Below, piece by piece: positions 25,417 through 34,443 of a stretch of DNA of 63,856 bases. The stretch spans positions 1 to 63,856 of the forward strand of contig CAZHKE010000014.1 of the NCBI GenBank assembly GCA_964532485.1. The letters are read 5' to 3'. A program made the translations under genes and the position numbers. Under the pieces are notes generated by a model. The model was not told where the DNA came from, made no database searches, and saw only the letters and a program-made list of their open reading frames with translations. The DNA comes from DATBSK01 sp964532485. Its GTDB lineage: Bacteria; Actinomycetota; Acidimicrobiia; IMCC26256; PALSA-555. The stretch's first letter is position 1. Every line of letters begins with the position of its first letter.

Positions 25417-25496
25417 GGCCGGTCGACGTGTCGCCCGGTCGACGTGTCGCCCGGTCGACCTGTTGCCCGGTCTACGTGTCGACCGGTCGTACGGCG
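25417..25496. repeat. 16-bp tandem repeat, about five units
   Basis: Unit GCCCGGTCGACGTGTC at 25433-25448, with near copies at 25417-25432, 25449-25464 and 25465-25480 and a decayed copy at 25481-25496. It overlaps the last codons of the MOSC gene and fills the spacer to the DUF1214 gene. Confidence 0.85.
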
Positions 25497-25957
25497 TCTC
25501 CGACGTGGATGGGGCCGTCGTCGAGGATCTCGGCGCGCAGGCCACCGCGGTGGATCAGCGACTTGCGCACGCCCGCCCGCGTGAGCCCCTCCAGGTAGGT
25601 GCACGGCTCCGCAAGATCATGCCCGTGCATGCGCACCGCACCGACGGTGAACTCCCGCCCCACGAGATGGTTCACCGGCACCCCTGCGACCACGAGGTTG
25701 CGACGCGTCTCGGCCTCGTCGAGCTCGACGCCGTACTCGGCGCGCGCGCCCTCGATCGCCTCGCGCTCGATCAACGTCACGGCACGCTTGCCGACCTTGG
25801 TCCCCGAGTACTTGCCTGCCTCGATCGCGTAGCGATCGCCGGCGAGACCCTTCCCCGCGAGCGCCCGGACCTCGGCACGCTCCTCCATGGGCTTGCCCTC
25901 GCCCGGCGCGGTGTAGATCGCGACGACCTGCCCGACGAACCCGCTCTTGGCGCCTTC
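25472..25957 (-). CDS. MOSC-domain protein (5' end lost in gap)
   Basis: The C-terminal 161 residues of a MOSC protein (molybdenum cofactor sulfurase C-terminal fold). Seen: VVAIYTAPGEGKPM, GKGLAGDRYA, VTLIEREAIEGARAEYG, TRRNLVVAGVPVNHLVGREF and LAEPCTYLEGLTRAGVRKSLIHRGG. The conserved Cys in EPCTYL is the expected sulfur or metal ligand residue. Close relatives are single-domain MOSC proteins of about 170-180 aa, so little is missing. Its last 8 codons are built from the tandem repeat. Confidence 0.85.
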   Translation of the reverse strand, partial: EGAKSGFVGQVVAIYTAPGEGKPMEERAEVRALAGKGLAGDRYAIEAGKYSGTKVGKRAVTLIEREAIEGARAEYGVELDEAETRRNLVVAGVPVNHLVGREFTVGAVRMHGHDLAEPCTYLEGLTRAGVRKSLIHRGGLRAEILDDGPIHVGDAVRPVDT

Positions 25958-26057
25958 NNNNNNNNNNNNNNNNNNNNNNNNNNNNNNNNNNNNNNNNNNN
26001 NNNNNNNNNNNNNNNNNNNNNNNNNNNNNNNNNNNNNNNNNNNNNNNNNNNNNNNNN
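25958..26057. other. Scaffold gap, 100 N
   Basis: Exactly 100 unknown bases; it cuts the start of the MOSC gene and the end of the membrane-protein gene. Confidence 1.
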
Positions 26058-27136
26058 GGCATGGGCTCGACGCGCGCTCGCTCGGTCTCGGCGGTGTCCG
26101 AGTCGCCGCCCGAGGTGTCACCGGCATCGACGATCGCGCTGGAGTCGTCACCGACCACGACGTGCTCCTCGGGTGGCGGCACGGACGTGACGGGCCGCAT
26201 CCCCGCCGCGCGCGGTCGCCGCATCCCACCGGCCGCGAGCCCGAACCAGGTGACGACGAGCACGGCGCCGGCCGCGGCAAGGAACGTCCACGTGCCCTCC
26301 GCGCCCTCGAGGTCGACCGCTGGACGCCGTCCGGCGACCTCGATCGAGCCGTAGATCGCGCCGAGGCGCACCGCGGCGATGCCACCCATCCCGAAGAGCA
26401 GCCCGAGCCCGAGACCGGAGCCGATCCGGCCGCCGACCGACACCGCGATGGGGGGCAGCACCGCGAGCAGCACGACCACCAGCACCGCGGCCCACAGGTA
26501 GCGAGCCGATGTCGGGTCGCTCGCGTCGAGCGGGCTCCCGCCCGACACGTCGAGGGAGGAGCTGCGACCGAGCTCGACCGAGAACGGGTTCATCGCATAG
26601 CCGACCGCGGCCGCGAACCCGAACAACGACGCGAGGACCGCGAGAGGTCGTGCACCTCCGAGCACCGACCACGAGCGCGGACGGAGCGCGACGACAGCAC
26701 TCAGCACCGCGGCGAAGAAGCCGAGCACGAACCCTGCCGTGATCAGCGAGAACCCCGTGCCCGCACGCGGACCGTCGACTTCGGCGAGCGTCATGATGTC
26801 GTGGACACGCGGCTGGAGCGCGAACGCGATGACGACCACGAGCATCGCGGAGCCGATGGGCGTCGATCGTCGCGCCAGCAGCAGGACACCACCGACGACG
26901 AGCGCACCCGCGAACACCGCGGTCCGAGCCAGTGACCCGGTGTCGTCGATCAGTGCGAAGGACGGTGCGTCCCAGTAGTCGGGGAACAGGCCGCCGACCG
27001 TGATCGCGGCACCGACGAACGCAAGCGTGGCCGCGACGATGAGCGCGGCCGAGTTGCGCAGGACCGGCTCACCGGACCCGGTCGATCCGGGCACGGCGGC
27101 CGGCGTCGAAGGCGGCGATATCGGGACGTCGGTCAT
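26058..27136 (-). CDS. Polytopic membrane protein (3' end lost in gap)
   Basis: 359 codons remain. A Pro/Ser-rich N-terminus is followed by about eight hydrophobic segments (for example SAALIVAATLAFVGAAITVG, AMLVVVIAFALQP, YLWAAVLVVVLLAVLPPIAV, TWTFLAAAGAVLVVTWFGLA). It ends in an acidic cytoplasmic-type tail (SSAIVDAGDTSGGDSDTAET) that runs into the gap. No family recognised. It is 21 bp downstream of the 257-aa gene at 27158-27931 on the same strand. Confidence 0.7.
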
Positions 27137-27157
27137 GGTTCCTCGATCCGTCGGGTG

Positions 27158-27931
27158 TCACGATTGCAGCACTTCGAGCCAGCCGATGCCCATCATCGCC
27201 GGTTCGCCCCCGGCCGGCACGATGCCCGTCAGCACCCGCACGAGTGCCGGGCCACGCCCGGGCCCCCCGCCGAGCGGCACCGGCACCACCGCGCGGGGCT
27301 CGCACCGGGCGGTCGCTCCGTCGTCGAGCGTCACCTCGCCCGGCACGGAGATCCCGGCCTCGTCGGTCGTGCCCGAGCCGCCCACGATCGCCGCCCACTC
27401 TCCGTCGGCGAACCGGCACCAGCCGGACCAAACGCTCGGCCACGCGGTGTCGGGGGCGGCAGCGGTCGTGAGCACGCCGTGACCGTCGAGCGCCCACCGG
27501 TCTCGCTCCAGCAGCACCTCACCGTGGACGATCCCGTGCGGAGCACCCGTCGCGTCGACCTCCCACTCGAGGTCGAGCCCGATCGCGACGCGCTCACCGA
27601 TCTCGTTCGTCCACGAGTCGAGCGGAGCGTCGAGGCGCACGCCGAACGCCTCGAGCGCGATCCCCCAGTGCTCATCGGGGGTCTCACACACGAGCTCGGC
27701 CCACAGCGAGTCCGCGCGGATCTCGAGCACATTCGGCCGACGTGGCGGCACGACGTCGTGATCGCGCACCGCGACGAGCCCGACGTCGCTGCCGACGACG
27801 TAGCACCAGTACCAGCAGCGATCACCGGCGCGTGCGAGCCGGACGAACCCGCCGATGCCGTCGTCCGCGACGAAGTCGACGCCCCAGACCTGGTCGAGGG
27901 CGTTCACACGGTCACCCCATGCGCTCGACAC
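27158..27931 (-). CDS. Conserved beta-rich protein of unknown function
   Basis: 257 aa from GTG 27931; GTG 27910 is an alternative start. Trp-rich beta-strand character: WYWCYVVGSDVGLVAVRDHD, VLEIRADSLWAELVCETPDE, HWGIALEAFGVRLD, GLDLEWEVDATG. It resembles lipocalin-like proteins found in actinobacteria in steroid and lipid regions (by memory of the sequence style only). No catalytic motif is obvious. Divergent from the small membrane protein at 27989 (57 bp). Confidence 0.6.
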   Translation of the reverse strand: MSSAWGDRVNALDQVWGVDFVADDGIGGFVRLARAGDRCWYWCYVVGSDVGLVAVRDHDVVPPRRPNVLEIRADSLWAELVCETPDEHWGIALEAFGVRLDAPLDSWTNEIGERVAIGLDLEWEVDATGAPHGIVHGEVLLERDRWALDGHGVLTTAAAPDTAWPSVWSGWCRFADGEWAAIVGGSGTTDEAGISVPGEVTLDDGATARCEPRAVVPVPLGGGPGRGPALVRVLTGIVPAGGEPAMMGIGWLEVLQS

Positions 27932-27988
27932 GCGCGGTGCAGGCCCCTATCGTCCTCGAGAGCGACCACTCGTGGGCAAAGGACGACG

Positions 27989-28402
27989 ATGACCGCACCG
28001 ACACACTCCCGTCCCGGGACCGTCACCCTCGTCATGGTGCTCGCCATGATCGCGGGGATCCTGAACGTCGCGGCGGGGGTCTTCGTCATCATCGATCGCC
28101 ACTCGAACCGCATCGTGTTCGACTCGGGGAGCACACCCGACGAGCTGCTGTGGGCGGGGATCTTCGCCATCGTCTTCGGCCTCGTCTACATCCTGTTGGC
28201 GGGTGCTCTCGGTCGTGGCTCGCGTGGCGCGCGCCTCGTGTTCGGCATCGTCGCGGTGCTCAACCTCGCCTCCGGCATCTATGCCGCGGTGGCGTACTCC
28301 GGCGAGCAGCGCTCGAGCGGGATCGTCGCGGCAGTCTTCTCGATCGTCGTGCTGTGGCTGCTCTACGGCACCGAGAGGGATCGCGACTTCTTCGCCTCCT
28401 GA
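27989..28402 (+). CDS. Small four-helix membrane protein
   Basis: 137 aa with four predicted membrane segments: TLVMVLAMIAGILNVAAGVF, LLWAGIFAIVFGLVYILLAG, ARLVFGIVAVLNLASGIYAA and GIVAAVFSIVVLWLLYG. The charged tail is TERDRDFFAS. ATG 27989 follows AAAGGA. Family resembles DUF7144-like small actinobacterial membrane proteins; function unknown. Confidence 0.72.
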   Translation: MTAPTHSRPGTVTLVMVLAMIAGILNVAAGVFVIIDRHSNRIVFDSGSTPDELLWAGIFAIVFGLVYILLAGALGRGSRGARLVFGIVAVLNLASGIYAAVAYSGEQRSSGIVAAVFSIVVLWLLYGTERDRDFFAS

Positions 28403-28463
28403 TCCTCCGCTCTCTCTGCGCTCGGCGACTGCACGCCGGGACGCTCGTGCCCCGAGAGCCGCG

Positions 28464-28469
28464 TACACT
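28464..28469 (+). promoter_or_regulatory. -10 hexamer TACACT, leaderless-type
   Basis: TACACT ends 10 nt before the ATG at 28480; no Shine-Dalgarno sequence is visible. Confidence 0.4.
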
Positions 28470-28479
28470 CGCACGCGTC

Positions 28480-29463
28480 ATGCAGTTCAGGCGCGCGCAT
28501 CACCTCGACGCCGATGGCGTGCGCGTGCACGCGGTCGACTGGGTGCCCGAAGGCGCGATTGACGACCGTCGGATCCTCCTGATCCACGGCCTCGGCGCGA
28601 ACACGCTCACGTGGACACCGTTCGCGCAGCCGCTCGCCGACGAGACGGGCGCGACGGTCACGGCCATCGACCTGATCGGGTTCGGGCGAACGCGTGCACC
28701 CGAGCGCACCGCATCGATCGCCACGAACCGGGCGCTCGTCGAGGCGGTGCTGCGCCAGCAGGGCCCCTCCCTCGTCGTCGGCAACTCGATGGGCGCCGTG
28801 ATCGGAACGGGCGCCGCGGCACGCCGGCCCGACCTCGTCGAAGGGCTCATGCTCGTGAACCCGGCGCTGCCCTGGAGTCGCATCGGTGCCGCCACATGGT
28901 GGCGGCTCGCCCGGCTGACACCGTTGATGCTGCCGTCGCTCGGGCGCCGCGCCATCGCGACGCGGGCTCGACTCCTCGGGCCGCAGCGCGTCGTCGACGC
29001 GACGCTCGCGGTCACGATGCACGAGCCCGGCCGACTCGATCCCGAGCTGCGGCGCCGCCTCGTGCTGCTCGCGGCGGAGCGCTACGCGTACCCCGAGGCG
29101 GCCGGCGCGTACGCCGACGCGGCGCGGTCGCTGATGTACGAGCTGGGGACCGGCGGGTTCGAGCGTGACCTGGCCGCGGCCAGCAGCACGTGCCCGACGC
29201 TGTTGGTCCACGGTGCGGAGGATCGTCTCGTCCGCTCCGATCTCGCCCGCGAGGCCGGCGAGCGTCACACGGACCTCACCCTCGAGGTGCTCGACGGCAT
29301 CGGCCATGCGCCGCAGCTCGAGGCCCCGGAACGGCTCCTCGAAGTGGCTGTCGACTGGCTGGATGCGAGGATGGGCCCGTGGCGCAGGGACCGGGCGGAG
29401 GCGACGTCGGCAGCAGCGGCGGTCTCCTCGGGGAGCCGATCCGGCTCTTCGTCGGCGAGCTGA
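28480..29463 (+). CDS. Alpha/beta-fold hydrolase
   Basis: 327 aa. Seen: RRILLIHGLGANTLTWTPFA, AIDLIGFGRTRAPE, nucleophile elbow GNSMGA (Ser in LVVGNSMGAVIG), catalytic acid near LLVHGAEDRLV and His in DGIGHAPQLEAPE. The last 30 residues are Ser/Ala-rich and overlap the AAA+ gene by 85 bp, so they may be an accidental extension of a family that normally stops around VDWLDAR. Substrate unknown. Confidence 0.88.
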   Translation: MQFRRAHHLDADGVRVHAVDWVPEGAIDDRRILLIHGLGANTLTWTPFAQPLADETGATVTAIDLIGFGRTRAPERTASIATNRALVEAVLRQQGPSLVVGNSMGAVIGTGAAARRPDLVEGLMLVNPALPWSRIGAATWWRLARLTPLMLPSLGRRAIATRARLLGPQRVVDATLAVTMHEPGRLDPELRRRLVLLAAERYAYPEAAGAYADAARSLMYELGTGGFERDLAAASSTCPTLLVHGAEDRLVRSDLAREAGERHTDLTLEVLDGIGHAPQLEAPERLLEVAVDWLDARMGPWRRDRAEATSAAAAVSSGSRSGSSSAS

Positions 29464-30776
29464 CCAAGGTCCTCGGCGCGCTCCGCGCGCGGGCGGGCGC
29501 GGCCGGCGAGGCGTCGGCGCTCGAACGTGACGCTGCCCTGGAGGCCCAGGCGATCGCGGCCAGCGTGATCGCCGCCGACGGGCACCCGAGCGACGCCGAG
29601 CTGCGCGCCTTCGCGGAGTCGCTCGCACCATGGTTTGAGACGCTGCGTGGCGCCACACCGAGCTCGTTGCGCGCCAGCCCGGTGATCCGCCAGCACCGCG
29701 CCTTTCCGATCACCCCGTCGCCGCTGCTCGAGACCATCGTGACCGCAGACGAGCGCGACGGCACCACGCACTCGTGGCACTACTACGAAGCCGCGATGCG
29801 CGTCGCACACGCCGTCTGCGCCATCGACACGACTCCGACGCGCGAGGAGCTGCTCGCCGTCGACACGATGCGAGCGATGATGCTTCGGCGCATCAACGCG
29901 TCGAAGATCGAACGGCCCGACGACCTCGGGACGCCGGCGGGCGTCGGCGCCGAGAAGCCCGAGGACACCCTCGAAGGCCTGCTCGTCGAGCTCGACACGC
30001 TGATCGGCCTGGACGCGGTCAAGACGGAGGTCCGGCTCCTCACCAACCTCGTTCGCGTCGAGAACCTTCGTCGCGAGCGCAAGCTCCCCGTGGTCGACCG
30101 AAGCCTGCACCTCGTGTTCGTCGGGAACCCGGGGACGGGCAAGACGACCGTGGCGCGCCTGCTCGCGCGCTTCTACGAGGTGCTGAAGGTCGTGTCGAAG
30201 GGACACCTCGTCGAGACCGACCGATCCGGTCTGGTCGCCGGGTACGTCGGTCAGACGGCGACGAAGGTCAACCAGGCGTGCGACGAGGCCAAGGGCGGCA
30301 TCCTCTTCGTGGACGAGGCGTATGCGCTCGTGACCGACAGCGACCAGGACTTCGGAGCCGAAGCGGTTGCGACGCTGTTGAAGCGGATGGAGGACGACCG
30401 CGAAGACCTGATCGTCATCGTCGCCGGCTACCCGGAGCCGATGCTCAAGTTCCTCGACTCGAACCCGGGGCTTCGCTCGCGGTTCTCGAAGACGATCGAC
30501 TTCCCCGACTACACCGACGACGAGCTGATGGCGATCTTCGAATCGATCGGCACGGAGCACCACTACACCCTCGACGACGGCGCGCGCGCAGCGGTGCGCA
30601 CCTACTTCGCCTGGCAGGAGCGAGGCCCGACCTTCGGCAACGGTCGGCTCGCGCGCAACCTGTTCGAGGACTGCGTCGCCCGTCAGGCCAACCGCATCGT
30701 GACGCTCACCACACCGACCGACGAGCAGCTCGTCACGCTCGTCGCCGCCGACATCCCACCGCCGGGCGCGACGTGA
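29379..30776 (+). CDS. TerB-like domain + CbbX/SpoVK-type AAA+ ATPase
   Basis: 465 aa. Residues about 50-175 look like a TerB-type helical domain (AIAASVIAADGHPSDAELRA and AHAVCAIDTTPTREELLAVD). The AAA+ module is of the CbbX/SpoVK group: VELDTLIGLDAVKTEVRLL, Walker A GNPGTGKT (249-256), Walker B GGILFVDEA (306-314), GYPEPMLKFLDSNPGLRSRF with sensor and Arg finger. GTG 29379 is the only start that keeps the N-terminal domain, at the price of an 85-nt overlap with the hydrolase gene. The downstream gene starts 10 bp after its stop. I infer a remodelling ATPase for the VWA system encoded next. Confidence 0.83.
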   Translation: MAQGPGGGDVGSSGGLLGEPIRLFVGELTKVLGALRARAGAAGEASALERDAALEAQAIAASVIAADGHPSDAELRAFAESLAPWFETLRGATPSSLRASPVIRQHRAFPITPSPLLETIVTADERDGTTHSWHYYEAAMRVAHAVCAIDTTPTREELLAVDTMRAMMLRRINASKIERPDDLGTPAGVGAEKPEDTLEGLLVELDTLIGLDAVKTEVRLLTNLVRVENLRRERKLPVVDRSLHLVFVGNPGTGKTTVARLLARFYEVLKVVSKGHLVETDRSGLVAGYVGQTATKVNQACDEAKGGILFVDEAYALVTDSDQDFGAEAVATLLKRMEDDREDLIVIVAGYPEPMLKFLDSNPGLRSRFSKTIDFPDYTDDELMAIFESIGTEHHYTLDDGARAAVRTYFAWQERGPTFGNGRLARNLFEDCVARQANRIVTLTTPTDEQLVTLVAADIPPPGAT

Positions 30777-30786
30777 CGGGGTCACG

Positions 30787-31836
30787 GTGAGCGTGGGCGC
30801 GCGGCGGCTGCTTGCGCTCGTCGTGGCGATCGCGCTGGTCGGACTCGCGTTCATCCTGCGCAGCGCGATCGACGACGACGGGGCCTCCGATGCGGGCGGC
30901 GGGACGCCGCGACTCCTGTGCGCGACCGAGCTGGCCGACGTGTGCGACCGGCTCGCCCAGGACAACGACCTGAGCTTCGAGCCCGAGCAAGCGGGGCTCA
31001 CCGTCGACCGCATCGCGAGCCTCCCCGATGACCAGCTCCGGGATCTCGGCTTCGACGGCTGGCTCACGTTCTCGCGTGACGCGGAGATCGCGAGGGACCG
31101 ACGCGCGCGCAGCTCGTTCGAGCCCGCGCTCGGCCCGTCCAGTCCGGCGATCGGTCGGTCGCCCCTGGTCATCGGGATCCTGCGCGACCGCGCCGCCGCG
31201 TTGGAGTCGGTGTGCCCCGGGGAGCTCACGTGGCGCTGCGTCGGCGACTTCGCCGGACGCGAGTGGGTCGATGCGGGCGGTGAGGTCGCATGGGGGCGGG
31301 TGAAGCCGGCCCATGCCGACCCGGCCACGACCGGCGAGGGACTGCTGGTCATCGGTCAGGCCGCCACCAACTTCTACGACGGTCGCACCGACCTCTCGAC
31401 CGACGACTACGAAAGCGACGCCTTCCTCGAGTGGTTCTCCCGACTCGAGGACGCGGTGAGCGCCGTCCCGTTCGAGCAGATCTTCGCCCGTGGAGTCGTC
31501 GACATGGTCGGGACGCTCGAAGCCCGAGCGGGCCCGCAGATCGCGCGCGCGTCGCGCGACCGTCGGGATCAGGTGCGCCTGCTCTACCCTGCTCCCGTGG
31601 CGACAGCCGACGTGGTCTACGTGCCCGCCGTCGACGGTGATGGTGCCGACGCGCTGTCCGACCTGCTCACTGGTGACGAGGGTCGCGCCGCGCTCGCACG
31701 CGACGGCTGGCGGGTGCCCGGCCAACCTCGCGTCGAGGGCGTCCCCGACAAGCCCGCGCTCCCGGCACGCGACGACTTGCCCGACGCGGGATCGCTGCAG
31801 GCGCTGCTCGAGACCTGGCGTGAGGTGACCGGATGA
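30787..31836 (+). CDS. Membrane-anchored solute-binding-like protein
   Basis: 349 aa. An N-terminal hydrophobic segment (RRLLALVVAIALVGLAFIL) serves as signal anchor; the rest is exported. The body has type 2 periplasmic binding features (SPLVIGILRDRAAALESVC, EGLLVIGQAATNFYDG, DVVYVPAVDGDGADALSDLL), like a degenerate extracellular solute-binding protein. It is the partner of the next gene, which repeats the solute-binding fold and adds a VWA domain: the stop overlaps its ATG (ATGA). GTG 30787 is 10 bp after the AAA+ gene. Ligand unknown. Confidence 0.72.
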   Translation: MSVGARRLLALVVAIALVGLAFILRSAIDDDGASDAGGGTPRLLCATELADVCDRLAQDNDLSFEPEQAGLTVDRIASLPDDQLRDLGFDGWLTFSRDAEIARDRRARSSFEPALGPSSPAIGRSPLVIGILRDRAAALESVCPGELTWRCVGDFAGREWVDAGGEVAWGRVKPAHADPATTGEGLLVIGQAATNFYDGRTDLSTDDYESDAFLEWFSRLEDAVSAVPFEQIFARGVVDMVGTLEARAGPQIARASRDRRDQVRLLYPAPVATADVVYVPAVDGDGADALSDLLTGDEGRAALARDGWRVPGQPRVEGVPDKPALPARDDLPDAGSLQALLETWREVTG

Positions 31837-33623
31837 CACGCGCCGCCTCGCTGTTCGTGGCATGCGCGCTGCTGGTCCCCACGACCGTCGCGGTGGCGAG
31901 CAACGCCGCGGCGGGCGGCGGTGGCTGCGTCACGGTCGACATCGCGTCGTCGCCCGAGAAGCTCGAGCTGCTCACCGACCTCGCGAAGCGCTTCTCGGGG
32001 TCCGGCGAGGCCGAGATCGACGGGACGTGCGTCCGGGTCAAGGTCGCCCGGGCGGCGTCGGGTGCCGCGGCGTCGTTGCTCGCGGCCGACTGGCCGAAGC
32101 CGAAGGTCAACGGTCCGCGACCGGTGATCTGGTCGCCCGCGGCGTCGACGTGGGGCGCGGTGCTCGACCAGCGTCGCGCCGACGACGGCAAGGCCCCGTT
32201 CGTCACCACGCCCGGCAAGTCGTTCATGCTCACACCTCTCGTGATCGCGATGCCGCAACCGATGGCGGAAGCGCTCGGCTACCCCGCAACGCCGATCGGC
32301 TTCTCCGACGTCCTCGCGCTCGCGCAGGACCCGGCGGCCTGGGAGAGCAGAGGGCACCCCGAGTGGGGACCGTTCCGGTTCGGCAAGACGAACCCGAACT
32401 TCTCGACGAGCGGTCTCGCCCAGACCGTCGCGCAGTACTACGCGGCGACCGGCAAGACCACCGATCTCACGCTCGAGGACCTCGCCCGGCCCGAGGTGGA
32501 GGCGTTCGCACGAGGCGTGGAGTCCGCGGTCGTCCACTACGGCGACACGACGCTGACCTTCCTCAACAACCTCTACCGCGCCGACCGCCGCGGCAACCCG
32601 TTCGGGTACGCGTCCGCGGTCGCGGTCGAGGAGAAGTCGGTGCTCGACTACAACCGCGGCAACCCCGACGGGATCCTCGATCCGGGCGAGCGGCCGCGCA
32701 AGCCGCGTGTCCCGCTCACCGCGATCTACCCCAAGGAAGGGACGCTCTACTCCGACAACCCGCTGATCGTCCTCGACGCTCCGTGGGTCTCGAAGCAGGA
32801 GAAGGCCGGGGCGGAGAAGTTCGCACGCTTCGTGACGGAGCCGAAGAACCAGAAGCGGGTGCTGCGGTTCGGGTTCCGGCCCGGCAACGTGGCCGTCGCG
32901 GTCGGCGCGCCGATCGTCGCGCAGAACGGTCTCGACCCGAACCAGCCCCAGACGACACTCGAAGTGCCGAAGCCGCCGGTGCTCGCCGGCGTCATCGACG
33001 AGTGGAACCGCGTGCGCAAGAAGGCCCGCGTCCTGCTCGCGATGGACGTGTCGGGGTCGATGGGTGACGAGGCCGACACCGACTCCGGGGCCACGAAGCT
33101 CGACCTCGCCAAGCGCGCCGCCAAGGCGGCGCTCGGCGAGTTCAACCCCGAGGACGACGTCGGACTGCGCGTCTTCTCGACCGACATCGCCAAGAGCGAG
33201 CCCACCGACTACCGCGACGTCGTGCCGATCGGACCGATGTCGGCGAACCGGCCGGACCTCGAGAGCCAGATCGAGCGGCTCGTGCCGACGCAGGGGACGC
33301 CCCTCTACACGGTCGCGCACGACTCGTACCAGAAGATGGTCGACGAGTACGACCCGTCCCGCATCAACGCGGTCGTGCTCCTGACCGACGGACGCAACGA
33401 GGACCCTCGCAACGAGAACCTCGATGACCTCCTGAAGTTCCTCCGCAGCGAGAACGAGGGTGAGTCGGCGAAGCCGGTCCGGATCTTCACCATCGCCTAT
33501 GGCGGCGACTCCGACGAGGCGACGCTCAAGCGGATCGCCGAGGCGACGACCGCAGCGGCATACAGCGCCGTCGACCCCGCGACGATCGTCAACGTCTTCA
33601 ACGCGGTGGTCAGCAACTTCTGA
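31833..33623 (+). CDS. Solute-binding + VWA-domain secreted protein
   Basis: 596 aa. Signal peptide 1-27, then an ABC-type solute-binding fold (about 30-375; for example PVIWSPAASTWGAVLDQRRA and LVIAMPQPMAEALGYP), then a von Willebrand A domain with a complete MIDAS: DxSxS as DVSGSMG (405-411), a mid-domain Thr (TQGTPLYT) and Asp (VVLLTDGRNEDP). The two-domain order is known in actinobacteria as a 'substrate-binding and VWA' architecture. It acts outside the membrane. Stop overlaps the next ATG (TGATG). Confidence 0.85.
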   Translation: MTRAASLFVACALLVPTTVAVASNAAAGGGGCVTVDIASSPEKLELLTDLAKRFSGSGEAEIDGTCVRVKVARAASGAAASLLAADWPKPKVNGPRPVIWSPAASTWGAVLDQRRADDGKAPFVTTPGKSFMLTPLVIAMPQPMAEALGYPATPIGFSDVLALAQDPAAWESRGHPEWGPFRFGKTNPNFSTSGLAQTVAQYYAATGKTTDLTLEDLARPEVEAFARGVESAVVHYGDTTLTFLNNLYRADRRGNPFGYASAVAVEEKSVLDYNRGNPDGILDPGERPRKPRVPLTAIYPKEGTLYSDNPLIVLDAPWVSKQEKAGAEKFARFVTEPKNQKRVLRFGFRPGNVAVAVGAPIVAQNGLDPNQPQTTLEVPKPPVLAGVIDEWNRVRKKARVLLAMDVSGSMGDEADTDSGATKLDLAKRAAKAALGEFNPEDDVGLRVFSTDIAKSEPTDYRDVVPIGPMSANRPDLESQIERLVPTQGTPLYTVAHDSYQKMVDEYDPSRINAVVLLTDGRNEDPRNENLDDLLKFLRSENEGESAKPVRIFTIAYGGDSDEATLKRIAEATTAAAYSAVDPATIVNVFNAVVSNF

Positions 33624-34381
33624 TGGGCGCGCTCGACAGGCTCCCGGAGCACTGGAAGAGCCAGAGGTCTGCCGACGCCGTCATGGCTCCGTCGGCGATC
33701 GTGCTCTCCGGCGTCGGAGCGGCGGCCGCAATCCTGGCCGGGCTGCCGGCGCTCGCAGTCATCGGCGCCGGTGGGCTCGCGTACGCGATCCGCGTCGGCA
33801 TGCTCCTGCCGCGCAAGCGCCGAGGCTCGCGCATCGACCCGATGAGCATCAGCGATCCGTGGCGGGGCTTCGTCCGCGAGGCACTCGACGCGCAGCGTCG
33901 CTACCGCAACGCGGTCGGGTCGGCGACGGAGGGCCCGATGCGCGATCGGCTCATCGAGATCGGTGAACGCATCGACGCCGGCGTGGACGAGTGCTGGCGT
34001 GTCGCCCGGCGCGGCAACCAGCTCAACGATGCGATCGCCAACCTCGACGTCCCGCAGGCCCGCGCCGACCTCGAAGCCGCGGAGAAGGCCTCACGCGACG
34101 ACAAGAACGATCCGACCGTGCAGTCGCTCCAGGGCCAGATCGACTCGGCGGAGCGGATCATCGACGTCTCCGACGATGCTCAGGACAAGCTCCGCCTGCT
34201 CGACGCCCGGCTCGACGAGGCGGTCGCGCGCGCCATCGAGCTCTCGATCCGAGCCGAGGACGTGGGCGAGCTGGGAGGCCTGGGCGGACAGGTCGAGAAC
34301 GTCGTGAGCGACATGGAGACCCTGCGCGTCTCGCTCGAAGAGGCCGGTGGCACCGCCCGAGCCGCCGGAGCAGGAAGCTGA
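33623..34381 (+). CDS. Coiled-coil membrane protein of the VWA operon
   Basis: 252 aa. One hydrophobic hairpin near the N-terminus (SAIVLSGVGAAAAILAGLPA and ALAVIGAGGLAYAIRVGML) is followed by basic RKRRGSR and a long cytoplasmic helical part with heptad-like spacing (RADLEAAEKASRDDKNDPTV, QSLQGQIDSAERIIDVSDD, LDARLDEAVARAIELSI). It is translationally coupled to the VWA gene (TGATG). No family name recognised; the position suggests it links the secreted parts to the AAA+ ATPase. Confidence 0.72.
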   Translation: MGALDRLPEHWKSQRSADAVMAPSAIVLSGVGAAAAILAGLPALAVIGAGGLAYAIRVGMLLPRKRRGSRIDPMSISDPWRGFVREALDAQRRYRNAVGSATEGPMRDRLIEIGERIDAGVDECWRVARRGNQLNDAIANLDVPQARADLEAAEKASRDDKNDPTVQSLQGQIDSAERIIDVSDDAQDKLRLLDARLDEAVARAIELSIRAEDVGELGGLGGQVENVVSDMETLRVSLEEAGGTARAAGAGS

Positions 34382-34443
34382 CGCTCTCGATGCGTTGCCG
34401 GCGAGGGCACGGGCGGTTGATGGCTGCCCGGTGATTCGGGACA

